A stretch of 64,000 nucleotides of DNA from Noviherbaspirillum sp. UKPF54 (GTDB taxonomy: Bacteria > Pseudomonadota > Gammaproteobacteria > Burkholderiales > Burkholderiaceae_D), in contig NZ_CP040128.1 of the NCBI RefSeq assembly GCF_007874125.1, positions 868,001 to 932,000 of the forward strand, written 5' to 3'. This document shows, in pieces, positions 8,128-16,300 of this stretch. Position 1 is the stretch's first letter. Every line of letters begins with the position of its first letter. Both the position numbers and the translations under genes were made by a program. Below the pieces are notes generated by a model. It had not been told where the DNA came from and made no database searches. It worked only from the letters and a program-made list of their open reading frames with translations.

Positions 8128-9315
8128 TCAGCCGTTGCTTTGCGAGGGAACCCGGAAATCCAGGCCCAGGCCCGGCATTTCGACCGTCATGCCCTTGTAA
8201 TTGCGGCACTTGACCGTGGTGCCCTGGCCGTCGGCGCGGATCTCTTCGTGCACATAGGTGGGAATGATGGGCAGCTTGCCCAGGCCGCCCAGGCCATCCA
8301 CTACGAAGGTGGGCACCGCCGGGCCGCTGATCCAGCCGCGCAGGCCTTCGTACAGTTCCAGCATGCGGTGGTGCGGGACGATGAAGTGGTGCGCGCCCTC
8401 GACCATGTCGGTCGAGTAGACGTAGTAGGGGCGCACGCCCATCTCGATGGCTTGCATGAACAGCTCGCGCATGACCGCGACGTCGTCGTTGATGCCCTTC
8501 AGGCAGACGGTCTGCAGGCCCATCATGATGCCGGCTTTCTGGATCATCTTGACGCGGCGGCGCAGCAGCGGCGTGATTTCCTTCGGATGGTTGATGTGGA
8601 TGTTCACCATCTGCACGCGGTGCTTTTCCAGGATCGCGCACAGTTCCGGCGTGATCCGGGTGGGCAGCTGCACCACCATGCGCGAGCCCATGCGCAGGAA
8701 GCGCACATGCGGCGCGCGCTCGCGGATCTGGCCGAGGATGTAGTCGAGGCGCTCGTCGGTGAAGGTCAGCGGATCGCCGCCGGAGAGCAGCACGTCCTCG
8801 ATGTCCTTGTTGCCGGCGATGTAGTCGATCGAGCGTTCGATCTGGTCCTTGTGCACCGAGCCGTCCGGCTGCGCCACCATGCGCTTGCGGGTGCAGAAGC
8901 GGCACAGCACGGCGCAGGTGTTCGACACGAGGAACAGCACGCGGCGCGGATAGCGGTGCACGACGCTGGTGTCGGGAATGGTGTCGCCTTCCTCGCCCAG
9001 CTCGTCGAGCAGGGTGTGAAAGCCCGGCCTGGTTTCCTCGTGAAAGCTCGGCAGGTACTGCTTGCGGATCGGGCAGTCCGGATCGTCGCGGTCCATCAGC
9101 TTGGCCATGTAGGGCGTGACCGCGATGGCGAACTTGCTGTAGACCGTTTCATTGACGTCCTCGATATTGTTGAGGACGTTCTTTAATTCGGAGTGGTGGG
9201 TATAGCGGCGGGTGAATTGCTTTTGCCACGATTCCGCTTCCGGATCGTAGGCGTCCAGTTCGGCGCGGGAAAGCAGTTTGACCTGAGGCTTGAGTTCGGC
9301 TGTCTGCATGAGCAT
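8128..9315 (-). CDS. kamA: L-lysine 2,3-aminomutase (radical SAM)
   Basis: A 395-residue radical SAM enzyme that converts L-lysine to L-beta-lysine, the entry step of the pathway. The cluster-binding motif CxxxCxxC is at C134, C138 and C141 (NTCAVLCRFCTRKR). It is followed by the SAM-contacting LLSGGDPL and by GGLGKLPII, which contains the PLP lysine. The strong GGAGG nine bases before the ATG at 9313-9315 fixes the start. The C-terminal region (about 60 residues after the PLP lysine) matches bacterial KamA rather than the shorter EpmB-type 2,3-aminomutase. It is the first gene of the operon, divergent from an Lrp/AsnC gene 167 bases away. Confidence 0.96.
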   Translation of the reverse strand: MLMQTAELKPQVKLLSRAELDAYDPEAESWQKQFTRRYTHHSELKNVLNNIEDVNETVYSKFAIAVTPYMAKLMDRDDPDCPIRKQYLPSFHEETRPGFHTLLDELGEEGDTIPDTSVVHRYPRRVLFLVSNTCAVLCRFCTRKRMVAQPDGSVHKDQIERSIDYIAGNKDIEDVLLSGGDPLTFTDERLDYILGQIRERAPHVRFLRMGSRMVVQLPTRITPELCAILEKHRVQMVNIHINHPKEITPLLRRRVKMIQKAGIMMGLQTVCLKGINDDVAVMRELFMQAIEMGVRPYYVYSTDMVEGAHHFIVPHHRMLELYEGLRGWISGPAVPTFVVDGLGGLGKLPIIPTYVHEEIRADGQGTTVKCRNYKGMTVEMPGLGLDFRVPSQSNG

Positions 9316-9482
9316 GGTATGAATCCTCCGGATAGTTCTTATTGGGCTGTTAGCAATCGGCAATACTTTTCAGTCAAGTTTATGTGGCGCGGAGGGCCGG
9401 TTCATACAGGCAAAGTGGCTGTAATAAACGTTGAATTTCAGTCATAATGATTGCGATTAATGCAAAGTGACTGATCGCGCGT

Positions 9483-9926
9483 ATGCCCCCTGTTCTGGAT
9501 AGCCTGGATCGCCAGTTGATCGACCTGCTGAAGGTCAATGCCCGCCTGCCGGTCGTGAAGCTCGCCAAGGCGCTTGGATGCGCGCGCAGCACGGTGCAGC
9601 TGCGGCTGAAGGCGCTCGAGGATGCCGGCGTGGTCAGCGGTTATACGATCAGCGTGGCGACCGTCAGGAGCGCGCCAGGGATCAATGCGATGGTCATGAT
9701 TTCCAGCGAATCGAAGGACGAGCGCAGCGTCGTGCGCGCGCTCTCCAGGCTGCACAACATCAACAAGCTCTATACGATCAGCGGCCGCTATGACCTGTGC
9801 GCGATGCTGACGGCGGAGTCGACGGACGAGCTGGACGCGACCATCGACCGCATCCGGGAAATCAAGGGCGTGATCGATACCTTCTCGACCGTGCTGCTAT
9901 CGAAAAAGCTGGACCGGCCGGAGTAA
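9483..9926 (+). CDS. Lrp/AsnC family regulator, probable regulator of the lysine operon
   Basis: A 147-residue regulator. An N-terminal winged helix (LDRQLIDLLKVNARLPVVKLAKAL, then CARSTVQLRLKALEDAGVV) is followed by the AsnC/RAM ligand-binding domain (INAMVMISSE, YTISGRYDLCAML, KGVIDTFSTVLLSK). Lrp-type proteins form octamers and sense amino acids. Its divergent position opposite kamA suggests it controls lysine catabolism in response to lysine, which is an inference from layout. The gene has only a weak ribosome site. It is followed after 105 bases by the lyase gene on the same strand, which it might also control. Confidence 0.93.
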   Translation: MPPVLDSLDRQLIDLLKVNARLPVVKLAKALGCARSTVQLRLKALEDAGVVSGYTISVATVRSAPGINAMVMISSESKDERSVVRALSRLHNINKLYTISGRYDLCAMLTAESTDELDATIDRIREIKGVIDTFSTVLLSKKLDRPE

Positions 9927-9945
9927 ACCAACGCTCTACTGGAAA

Positions 9946-9966
9946 TTTTTGCAACCGTTGCAAAAA
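9946..9966. promoter_or_regulatory. Perfect 21-bp palindrome upstream of the lyase gene (operator candidate)
   Basis: Two exact 10-base arms, TTTTTGCAAC and GTTGCAAAAA, are separated by one base. The centre lies about 76 bases before the lyase start. A one-base centre cannot form an RNA hairpin loop without losing pairs, so a protein-binding site is more likely than a terminator, although the A/T ends could also help end lrp transcription. Which regulator binds is unknown. Confidence 0.55.
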
Positions 9967-10031
9967 ACCGACACCACGCCGCGTCTTCCGGAGCTACTTT
10001 TGCGCTTCGCAAAACTTCCAGAGGACATACC

Positions 10032-11405
10032 ATGCCCAAAACCCTGATCGAACCGTTCCGCATCAAAAGTGTTGAACCGATCCGCATGACCACGCGCGAC
10101 GAGCGCGCGCGCCTGCTCGAAGAAGCAAAACTCAACGTCTTCAAGCTGCGCGCCGAGGATGTGCTGATTGACTGGCTGACCGATTCCGGCACCGGCGCCA
10201 TGTCGTCGCGCCAGTGGGGGGCGATCATGGAAGGCGACGAAAGCTATGCCGGCGCGAAGAGTTTCTACCGGCTCGAGGCGGTGATCCGCAAGATCACCGG
10301 CATGCCGCATTTCGTCCCGACGCATCAGGGCCGCGCCGCCGAAAAAGTGCTGTTCACCGCGCTCTGCAAGAAGGGCGACCTGGTGCCCAACAACTGCCAC
10401 TTCGACACCACGCGCGCCAACCTCGAATACCTCGGCGTCGAGGCCGCCGACCTGGTCATCCCCGAAGGCCTGCAGCCAAGCCTGGTCCATCCCTTCAAGG
10501 GCGACATCGACCTGGCGCGCGTCGAGGCGCTGCTCAAGGCTGAAGGAGGGCGCATCCCGTTCGGCATGCTGACCGTCACCAACAACACCGGCGGCGGCCA
10601 GCCGGTCTCGATGGCCAACATCCGCGCCTACGCCAAGCTGCTCAAGCAATACGGCAAGCCCTTCATCCTCGACATCTGCCGCTTCGCCGAAAACGCGATG
10701 TTCATCAAGATGCGCGAGCCGGGCTACGAGCATACGCCGGTCGCCGAGATCGCCGCCGAGATGTTCTCCTACGCCGATGGCGCGACCATGAGCGCGAAGA
10801 AGGATGGCATGGTCAATATCGGCGGCTTCATCGTGTTGCGCGACGAGCGCTGGCTCGACGATATCCGCAACAACCTGATCATGATGGAAGGCTTCCCGAC
10901 CTATGGAGGCCTGGCCGGGCGCGACCTGGAGGCGCTCGCGGTCGGCCTGGAAGAGGGGCTGGACGAGGACTACCTGCGCTACCGCCTGCGCACCGCCGAG
11001 TACCTCGGCGAAAAGCTGGACGCGGCCGGCATCGGCTACGTCAAGCCGACCGGCGGCCACGCGGTTTATCTCGATGCGCGCACCGTGCTGCCCGACATGC
11101 CGGTGGCGCATTACCCGGCCTGGGCGCTGTGCAACGCGCTCTACCTCGAAGGCGGCATCCGCGGCGTCGAGATCGGCTCGGTCATGTTCGGCAAGCGCAT
11201 GGACGACGGCAGCGAGACTTACCACAAGATGGAGTTGCTGCGCCTGGCCTTCCCGCGCCGCATGTACACGCAATCGCACTTCGACTATGCGGCGGAAGTG
11301 ATCGCCGAGGTCAAGGAGCGCGCGGCCGGCATTCGCGGCGTGAAGATCGTCAAGCAGCCGAAGTTCCTGCGGCACTTCACCGCCGAGTTCGCCTGGGTCG
11401 ATTGA
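10032..11405 (+). CDS. tnaA: PLP beta-eliminating lyase: tryptophanase with a tyrosine phenol-lyase-like body
   Basis: A 457-residue enzyme of the tryptophanase/tyrosine phenol-lyase family, which splits an aromatic amino acid into pyruvate, ammonia and indole or phenol. The N-terminal part (EPFRIKSVE, RDER, SDxQW-like MSSRQWG, FSYADG) reads like tyrosine phenol-lyase. The PLP lysine is in MSAKKD (K257). The three positions that separate the two activities all carry the tryptophanase residue. Asp125 (FDTT) takes the place of Thr124 of Citrobacter tyrosine phenol-lyase, Ile381 (VEIGS) that of Arg381, and His448 (LRHFTA) that of Phe448. I therefore predict a tryptophanase, with tyrosine phenol-lyase the alternative. 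The gene has a GAGGA site before its ATG and ends at a palindromic terminator. Confidence 0.88.
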   Translation: MPKTLIEPFRIKSVEPIRMTTRDERARLLEEAKLNVFKLRAEDVLIDWLTDSGTGAMSSRQWGAIMEGDESYAGAKSFYRLEAVIRKITGMPHFVPTHQGRAAEKVLFTALCKKGDLVPNNCHFDTTRANLEYLGVEAADLVIPEGLQPSLVHPFKGDIDLARVEALLKAEGGRIPFGMLTVTNNTGGGQPVSMANIRAYAKLLKQYGKPFILDICRFAENAMFIKMREPGYEHTPVAEIAAEMFSYADGATMSAKKDGMVNIGGFIVLRDERWLDDIRNNLIMMEGFPTYGGLAGRDLEALAVGLEEGLDEDYLRYRLRTAEYLGEKLDAAGIGYVKPTGGHAVYLDARTVLPDMPVAHYPAWALCNALYLEGGIRGVEIGSVMFGKRMDDGSETYHKMELLRLAFPRRMYTQSHFDYAAEVIAEVKERAAGIRGVKIVKQPKFLRHFTAEFAWVD

Positions 11406-11422
11406 ACGGGCTATCCAGAAAA

Positions 11423-11452
11423 GAAAACGGCGATCCGCGGATCGCCGTTTTC
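11423..11452. terminator. Bidirectional intrinsic terminator
   Basis: A perfect inverted repeat with 14-base arms (GAAAACGGCGATCC and its complement) around a GC centre, flanked by A-run and T-run on both sides. It sits between the converging lyase and arginase genes and can end transcription from either side. Confidence 0.9.
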
Positions 11453-11470
11453 ATTCCGTTCGAGCGCCGC

Positions 11471-12400
11471 TCAGGGACGGTGCATGCGCAGCAGCGTGCT
11501 CTTGCCGAACAGGCTCTCCACCAGGTCGACCGCCAGTTCGGCGGTCGTGTTGCGGATGTCGAGCGCGGGATTGAGTTCGACGATGTCCAGGGAGCCGAGG
11601 CGGCCGGTATCGGCCACCATCTCCATGCACAGCTGGGCCTCGCGGTAGGTCGGGCCGCCGCGCACCGTCGTGCCCACGCCGGGAGCGATGTCGGGGTCCA
11701 GGAAGTCGACGTCGAAGCTGACGTGCAGGTGGGTGGATTCGTCCATGCCGGCCAGCGCGAGCTCCAGGGTGTGGCGCATGCCCACTTCGTCGATATAGCG
11801 CATGTCGAAAACCTCGACGCCGGCTTCCCGCAGAAAGCGCTTTTCTCCTTCGTCCACGCTGCGGATGCCGATTTGCCGGATCTGGTCGGGGCGGATCGCC
11901 GGCGTCGAGCCGCCGATTTCCACCAGTTCCCTCGGCCCGTGGCCGCACAGGCAGGCCACCGGCATGCCGTGGATATTGCCGGTCGGGGTCAGGATCGAGG
12001 TGTTGAAGTCGGCATGGGCATCCAGCCAGAGAATGCGCAGCGTGCGGCCCTGCTCGCGGCAGCGGCGCGCCACGGCGCTGATCGAGCCGATGGCGAGGCA
12101 GTGGTCGCCGCCGATCATGATGGGCAGGCGCTCGGCCGCCAGCTCGGCGTACACCGCATGGTGCACCGCCTCGTTCCATGCCATTACTTCCTGCAGATGG
12201 CGGAAACCGGAAACGGGCGCAAGACCCGGGTTGGCCGGACCGGCGACGTTGCCGCAGTCTTTCACGTCGCAGCCATAGCGGGCCACGGCTTCGACGATGC
12301 CGGCCACCCGCAGGGCCTCGGGCCCCATGCTGCTGCCGCGTGTGCCGGCGCCGATGTCGGTCGGCACGCCAATGATGCTGGCGGGACGCATACTAGTCAT
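11471..12400 (-). CDS. rocF: Arginase
   Basis: A 309-residue ureohydrolase that turns L-arginine into ornithine and urea with a two-Mn centre. All metal motifs are present: GGDHCLAIG, WLDAHADFN (D-x-H-x-D) and SFDVDFLDP (D-x-D). The N-terminal IGVPTDIGAGTRGSSMGPEALR and the late LDIVELNPALD are typical of true arginases rather than agmatinases. The ATG at 12398-12400 follows AAGGA with a six-base spacer; an inner ATG three codons later is less well placed. It lies 32 bases after ornithine cyclodeaminase in one operon, so arginine would go to ornithine and then to proline. Confidence 0.93.
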   Translation of the reverse strand: MTSMRPASIIGVPTDIGAGTRGSSMGPEALRVAGIVEAVARYGCDVKDCGNVAGPANPGLAPVSGFRHLQEVMAWNEAVHHAVYAELAAERLPIMIGGDHCLAIGSISAVARRCREQGRTLRILWLDAHADFNTSILTPTGNIHGMPVACLCGHGPRELVEIGGSTPAIRPDQIRQIGIRSVDEGEKRFLREAGVEVFDMRYIDEVGMRHTLELALAGMDESTHLHVSFDVDFLDPDIAPGVGTTVRGGPTYREAQLCMEMVADTGRLGSLDIVELNPALDIRNTTAELAVDLVESLFGKSTLLRMHRP

Positions 12401-12432
12401 TCCAATCCTTCTTGACGCGTTTTCATACAGGT

Positions 12433-13512
12433 TCAGGCGGCCAGCGCCGCCGGCAAGGCGCTTTCCGCCTTCGCTTGCCGGCCGGGCAGGAAACCGAACA
12501 GGTTCTTCGGATCGGCCAGCGCCGGAATGAGCGAAATCTCCTCATCCATACCGAGTTCGACCGCAGTATCGCGCATAAAGCGCAGGGCCGAGTAATCCTC
12601 CAGGGCGAAGCCCACGGAATCGAAAATGGTCACGTCGCTGGCTTGGCGGCGTCCCGGTGTCTTACCCGTCAGCACCTGCCACAGCTCGACGACGGGGAAG
12701 TCGGCCGGCATTTGCTGCATGTCTCCTTCGATGCGCGATTGCGGCTCGAATTCGCAGAATACCGCGCCCATGCGCAGCACGTCGGGATGCAGTTCGGTCT
12801 TGCCGGGGCAGTCGCCGCCGACGCCATTGATGTGCATGCCGGGTTCGATCATGTCCGGCGTGAGGATGGTCGCGTTGGTCTTGTCGGCGGTGACCGTGGT
12901 GACGATGTCGACGCCGCGCACCGCTTCCCGGATGCTGTTGAAGCGCTTGGCATGAAGCCCGAGCGCTGCGAGATTGGCCACTAGCTTTTCAGTTGCGGCT
13001 GGATCGGTGTCGTACAGGTGGAATTCCCTGATGCCCAGCATGTGGTGGAAGGCGAGGGCCTGGAATTCGCTCTGGGCGCCGTTGCCGATCAGCGCCATGC
13101 GCGCGCTGTCGGGACGGGCCAGCGCGCGGGCGGCCACCGCAGACATGGCGGCGGTGCGCAGCGCCGTGGTCAGGGTCAGTTCGCTGACGAGGGTGGGAAC
13201 GCCCGTGTCCACATCGGCCAGCACGCCGAAAGCCATGACCGTGGGCAAGCCGAAGCGGTAGTTGCGCGGATGGCCATTGACGTACTTGAAGGAATATTGC
13301 TGGGCATCCGAAATCGGCATCAGTTCGATGACGCCATCGGTGGAGTGGTTGGCGACCCGGGCGATCTTTTCGAAATCGTTCCAGCGTACGAAGTCGGCAT
13401 GGATATAGGCGGCGATGCCCTGTATGCAGGCGGCCAAGCCCTTGCGGCAAATCATGTCGGCGGCGCCCTCGGCGCTCAGAAAACGAGTGGTGACGTGTTG
13501 ATTGGATTGCAC
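12433..13512 (-). CDS. ocd: Ornithine cyclodeaminase
   Basis: A 359-residue protein of the ornithine cyclodeaminase/mu-crystallin family, which converts ornithine to proline and ammonia with NAD+ recycled in place. Marks are VIELMPISD, the substrate-site YSFKYVNGHPRNY with its lysine, the Rossmann turn LIGNGAQSEFQ, and NGVGGDCPGKTELH with the catalytic Asp. The start is a GTG (13510-13512), preceded by GAGGAG at good spacing. The long form (about 350 residues, with the C-terminal FGFLPGR region) is the true OCD type rather than an alanine-dehydrogenase-like member. It is divergent from a second Lrp/AsnC gene 150 bases away. Confidence 0.93.
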   Translation of the reverse strand: MQSNQHVTTRFLSAEGAADMICRKGLAACIQGIAAYIHADFVRWNDFEKIARVANHSTDGVIELMPISDAQQYSFKYVNGHPRNYRFGLPTVMAFGVLADVDTGVPTLVSELTLTTALRTAAMSAVAARALARPDSARMALIGNGAQSEFQALAFHHMLGIREFHLYDTDPAATEKLVANLAALGLHAKRFNSIREAVRGVDIVTTVTADKTNATILTPDMIEPGMHINGVGGDCPGKTELHPDVLRMGAVFCEFEPQSRIEGDMQQMPADFPVVELWQVLTGKTPGRRQASDVTIFDSVGFALEDYSALRFMRDTAVELGMDEEISLIPALADPKNLFGFLPGRQAKAESALPAALAA

Positions 13513-13662
13513 GTTTTGCTCCTCTGTCCTGTTTTTCGTTGAATCATTCTTCTTGAATCAACAACATTATCTGGGATGCCCATGTCAAACAGAATGCTGA
13601 GAAACGTGACGTTTTGTGATTTTTTTGATTAATATGTCACATATTTTTATCGAGATGCCAAA

Positions 13663-14085
13663 ATGGACGCGTTGGATCAGCAACTCATCAGCATTCTGCG
13701 AGCGGATGCCCGCACCAGTGTCGCCACCCTGGCTCACCGCCTGAAGGTGTCCCGCGGCACCATTACCAACCGTATTACGCGGCTGGAAGATCAGGGGATC
13801 ATCGTCGGCTACACGGTGCGCCTGCGTCCGGACGCCCAACAGAACGAAATCCGGGCCTGGATGAGCATCGTCGTCGAGGGAAACGAAACCCGGGCGGTCA
13901 TCGCGAACCTGCTGGGCGAGCCCGGGGTGGCGGCCTTGCATGACACCAACGGGCGTTGGGATCTCCTAGCGGAATTACGGGCGGAAAATCTGACGGAACT
14001 GTCGTCCATCCTCGAACGCATTCGCCTGATCAAGGGAATCCATACTTCCGAAACCAGTATCCACTTGGCCACCTATCGGGCCTGA
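13663..14085 (+). CDS. Lrp/AsnC family regulator, probable regulator of arginase/OCD operon
   Basis: A 140-residue regulator: a winged helix (LDQQLISILRADARTSVATLA, SRGTITNRITRLEDQGII) followed by the AsnC ligand domain (WMSIVVEG, NGRWDLLAELRAE, LIKGIHTSETSIHL). Its divergent position facing ocd suggests control by ornithine or arginine, by layout only. It shares the architecture of the first Lrp gene but the two differ clearly in sequence, so this is not a recent duplication. The 150-base shared promoter region is AT-rich and contains the short dyad TGTCACA. No strong ribosome site is visible. Confidence 0.93.
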   Translation: MDALDQQLISILRADARTSVATLAHRLKVSRGTITNRITRLEDQGIIVGYTVRLRPDAQQNEIRAWMSIVVEGNETRAVIANLLGEPGVAALHDTNGRWDLLAELRAENLTELSSILERIRLIKGIHTSETSIHLATYRA

Positions 14086-14301
14086 GCGGTTCTTCGGTGC
14101 TTTTGATGACTCAACGCGGCAAGCAGATTGCTTTGTCCAGCGATCATGATCACGGTCGGCTTTGCGCCGCGAGCGGCCGTTCAGGGCTTCATTGAATGGA
14201 GCGGCACTCGATCCTAAACGGCTTTAAGAAAACCACCCTGTCGAACCGGAAGGATTATGCTATTTTTTCATTGACACTTTTCTTGGCATAGAAGAGCACC
14301 C

Positions 14302-14910
14302 ATGAGAAATTTTTCGCTGCCATCCATTTTGTTCGCAGGACTATTCTTGGGCGTCATTGCGCTGCCAGTTCATGCCGCACTAAAAGAGGGCGACTCGGCG
14401 CCTCTATTCAAAGTCCAAGCTTCCCTCGCAGGAAAGTCCTTCACATTTTCGTTGAAGGACGCCCTGACAAAGGGCCCGGTGGTGGTTTATTTCTACCCAT
14501 CCGCCTACACCAGCGGGTGCAATATTCAAGCGCACGAATTTGCCGTAAATCACGACAAGTTCACGGCTGCCAACGCGGCAATCATCGGGGTATCTCTCGA
14601 CAGCATTGCGCGGCTCAACAGTTTTTCCGCCGATCCCAATTACTGTGCCGGAAAAATTCCAGTCGCCTCTGATAGCAAGGGCAAAATTGCGAAGTCTTAC
14701 GATTTAAGTGTTCAGGAATTTCATGCTGGGATCAAGGACACGCGCGGAATTGAGATCGATCACGGGTTTGCCGAGCGGACGACGTTCATCGTCACTTCGG
14801 ACGGCAGGATTGCAGCAGCCATAGGCGGGCTCTCGCCCAAGGCAAATGTCGAAAAGGCGCTCGAAAAAGTGCAACAACTTGCGGTAGGCAAGCCATCTGA
14901 AAAACCATGA
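14302..14910 (+). CDS. Exported peroxiredoxin (AhpC/TSA, BCP-like)
   Basis: A 202-residue protein with a Sec signal peptide ending at about VHA-A (residues 24-26), so it is probably periplasmic. The thioredoxin-fold peroxiredoxin core shows VVVYFYPSAYTSGC with the peroxidatic Cys73 and the upstream Pro/Thr of the active-site motif. A second Cys (NYC, about residue 117) could resolve it, but it is not at the BCP C-x4-C position. It would reduce peroxides in the envelope, with an unknown reductant. The 216 bases before it hold no gene. A YbhB-like exported protein follows 80 bases later on the same strand. Confidence 0.88.
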   Translation: MRNFSLPSILFAGLFLGVIALPVHAALKEGDSAPLFKVQASLAGKSFTFSLKDALTKGPVVVYFYPSAYTSGCNIQAHEFAVNHDKFTAANAAIIGVSLDSIARLNSFSADPNYCAGKIPVASDSKGKIAKSYDLSVQEFHAGIKDTRGIEIDHGFAERTTFIVTSDGRIAAAIGGLSPKANVEKALEKVQQLAVGKPSEKP

Positions 14911-14990
14911 CCCGGCCCGTTTTCGTCAGGCGCTGACGGTGCGACGACCCGATCGGCTTTGATGGTGTGTTTTATCGACAAAGGATGCAT

Positions 14991-15545
14991 ATGAACCATA
15001 CAAAAGCGCTCACGGCATCGGCAATCTGCGGGATGCTGTATGTATCGGCAGGTTTTGCCAACGCCGCAGGCATGCAAGTCTCGTCCACCGCGTTCGCGGA
15101 CGGTGGCGTGATTCCGAAGCTGCATGCCGGCGATACCGGCGACTGCGGAGGAAAAGGCGTGTCTCCTCAGGTGTCCTGGTCCCATCTCCCGGCCGGCACA
15201 AGATCGGTCGCCGTTTTCATGGCGGACCCCGATGGCGCCAATGGCTTGGGCGTGTCGCACTGGGTGGCTTATAACATTGCAGCCGACCGAGGCCAATTGA
15301 AACAGGGCGAGGGACAAACCGATGGCGCCGGCGCGACCGTCGGCAAGAACGTGGCCGGCGCCACGGCTTACCGAGGCATGTGTCCGCCGGTCGGAGATGT
15401 TCCCCATCACTACACCATAACGGTGGTTGCGACAGACCTGGAGCCGTCGGCGCTGCCGCCGGGATTAACGCGGGACGAATTGCTGGCAGCCCTCAAAGGG
15501 CATGCACTGGGAGGGCAAAGCACCGTTGGACGCTACGGCCGCTGA
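14991..15545 (+). CDS. Exported YbhB/YbcL family (Raf kinase inhibitor-like, PEBP) protein
   Basis: A 184-residue protein. The ATG at 14991 is chosen because AAAGG lies six bases upstream; the ATG at 14985 touches that site. A signal peptide ends near NAA (residues 23-25). The PEBP fold is recognised from FADGGVIPKLHA, GKGVSPQVSW, the ligand-pocket VAVFMADPDGAN, SHWVAYNI, and YRGMCPPVGDVPHHYTITV. Bacterial YbhB proteins bind small anionic ligands, but their role is not established. The tandem position after an exported peroxiredoxin suggests a shared envelope function, without further support. Confidence 0.88.
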   Translation: MNHTKALTASAICGMLYVSAGFANAAGMQVSSTAFADGGVIPKLHAGDTGDCGGKGVSPQVSWSHLPAGTRSVAVFMADPDGANGLGVSHWVAYNIAADRGQLKQGEGQTDGAGATVGKNVAGATAYRGMCPPVGDVPHHYTITVVATDLEPSALPPGLTRDELLAALKGHALGGQSTVGRYGR

Positions 15546-15682
15546 TCCGGCCATTCACTCGTACCTCGAATTCAAGCTCAAAACCAAATTCCGCAGTTGA
15601 GATGCCGGCTCGCGCGATCTTTTGTCGCAAGAGCCGGTGAAGGGCACCTTGAGGGTGAACTGCGATCCTTCGGCGCGCGCAT

Positions 15683-16237
15683 TCAGGACGTCTGCGGCGT
15701 GTCCGGCACGGTACGCGCGTCAAGCTGAATTTGCAGGAAAGCCAGATCCAGCCATTTGCCAAATTTTGTCCCGACTTCCTTGAGAAATCCGCTCTGCACA
15801 AAACCTAGCTGGTAATGCAGTTGTATCGAGGCGACGTTGCCGGCCTCTATGCCCGCCACCATGACGTGTTTTCCGGCCGCGCGTGCGCGTTCGATGAGGG
15901 CCACCATCAGCGCCTTTCCTATCCCCGCGCCGCGTTGATTCCTGTCGACATAGACTGAGTGCTCGACAGTATGTCGATAGCCGTCGAATGCACGCCAGTC
16001 GCCAAACGACGCATATCCCAGCACCGCGCCATCGTCCGCCACCGCGACGAGGACCGGGTATCCCATGCTTTGTCTGTCCGCCATCCACTTTGCCCGATTC
16101 GCCGTATCTACCACGGTCTCGTTCCAAATGGCTGTGGTGTTAAGAACAGCGTCGTTATAGATCGCTGCGATGCCCTCTGCATCGTTCACATTCGCGTCGC
16201 GGATTTGCACTTTGACCCTCTGTCGTTCGTCCATCAT
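15683..16237 (-). CDS. GNAT N-acetyltransferase, phosphinothricin-acetyltransferase-like
   Basis: A GNAT-fold acetyltransferase of about 184 residues. The N-terminal IRDANVNDAEGIAAIYN, the strand VLGYASFGDWRAFDGYRHTVEHSVYV, and the acetyl-CoA loop QRGAGIGKALM are those of the Pat/YncA subgroup, which acetylates amino-acid-like substrates such as phosphinothricin or methionine sulfone. The start is uncertain. ATG at 16235-16237 has no good ribosome site, whereas a GTG at 16208-16210 follows AGAGGG at ideal distance and would begin right at the domain (175 residues). It is divergent from an XRE-cupin regulator, which may control it. Confidence 0.88.
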   Translation of the reverse strand: MMDERQRVKVQIRDANVNDAEGIAAIYNDAVLNTTAIWNETVVDTANRAKWMADRQSMGYPVLVAVADDGAVLGYASFGDWRAFDGYRHTVEHSVYVDRNQRGAGIGKALMVALIERARAAGKHVMVAGIEAGNVASIQLHYQLGFVQSGFLKEVGTKFGKWLDLAFLQIQLDARTVPDTPQTS

Positions 16238-16282
16238 AATGGTATGAACATCCACCAAAACAGTGGTTTTAACCAATAATAT

Positions 16283-16288
16283 TATAAT
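16283..16288 (+). promoter_or_regulatory. Likely -10 box (TATAAT), leaderless-type promoter
   Basis: A perfect TATAAT in a very AT-rich stretch ends only 12 bases before the ATG at 16301. Transcription would start about five to seven bases before the ATG, and no ribosome site is seen, so the mRNA may be leaderless. A TGGTT-TT-AACCA dyad at 16264-16275 lies just upstream and is a possible regulator site. No convincing -35 box is seen. Confidence 0.5.
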
Positions 16289-16300
16289 ATATTAAAATAT

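Noticed and set aside
6012..8213. A 733-codon plus-strand frame opposite kdd and the P-loop gene
   Set aside because: It mirrors the real minus-strand genes and has a His/Asp/Gly-rich composition without any domain; the opposite strand has clear enzymes.
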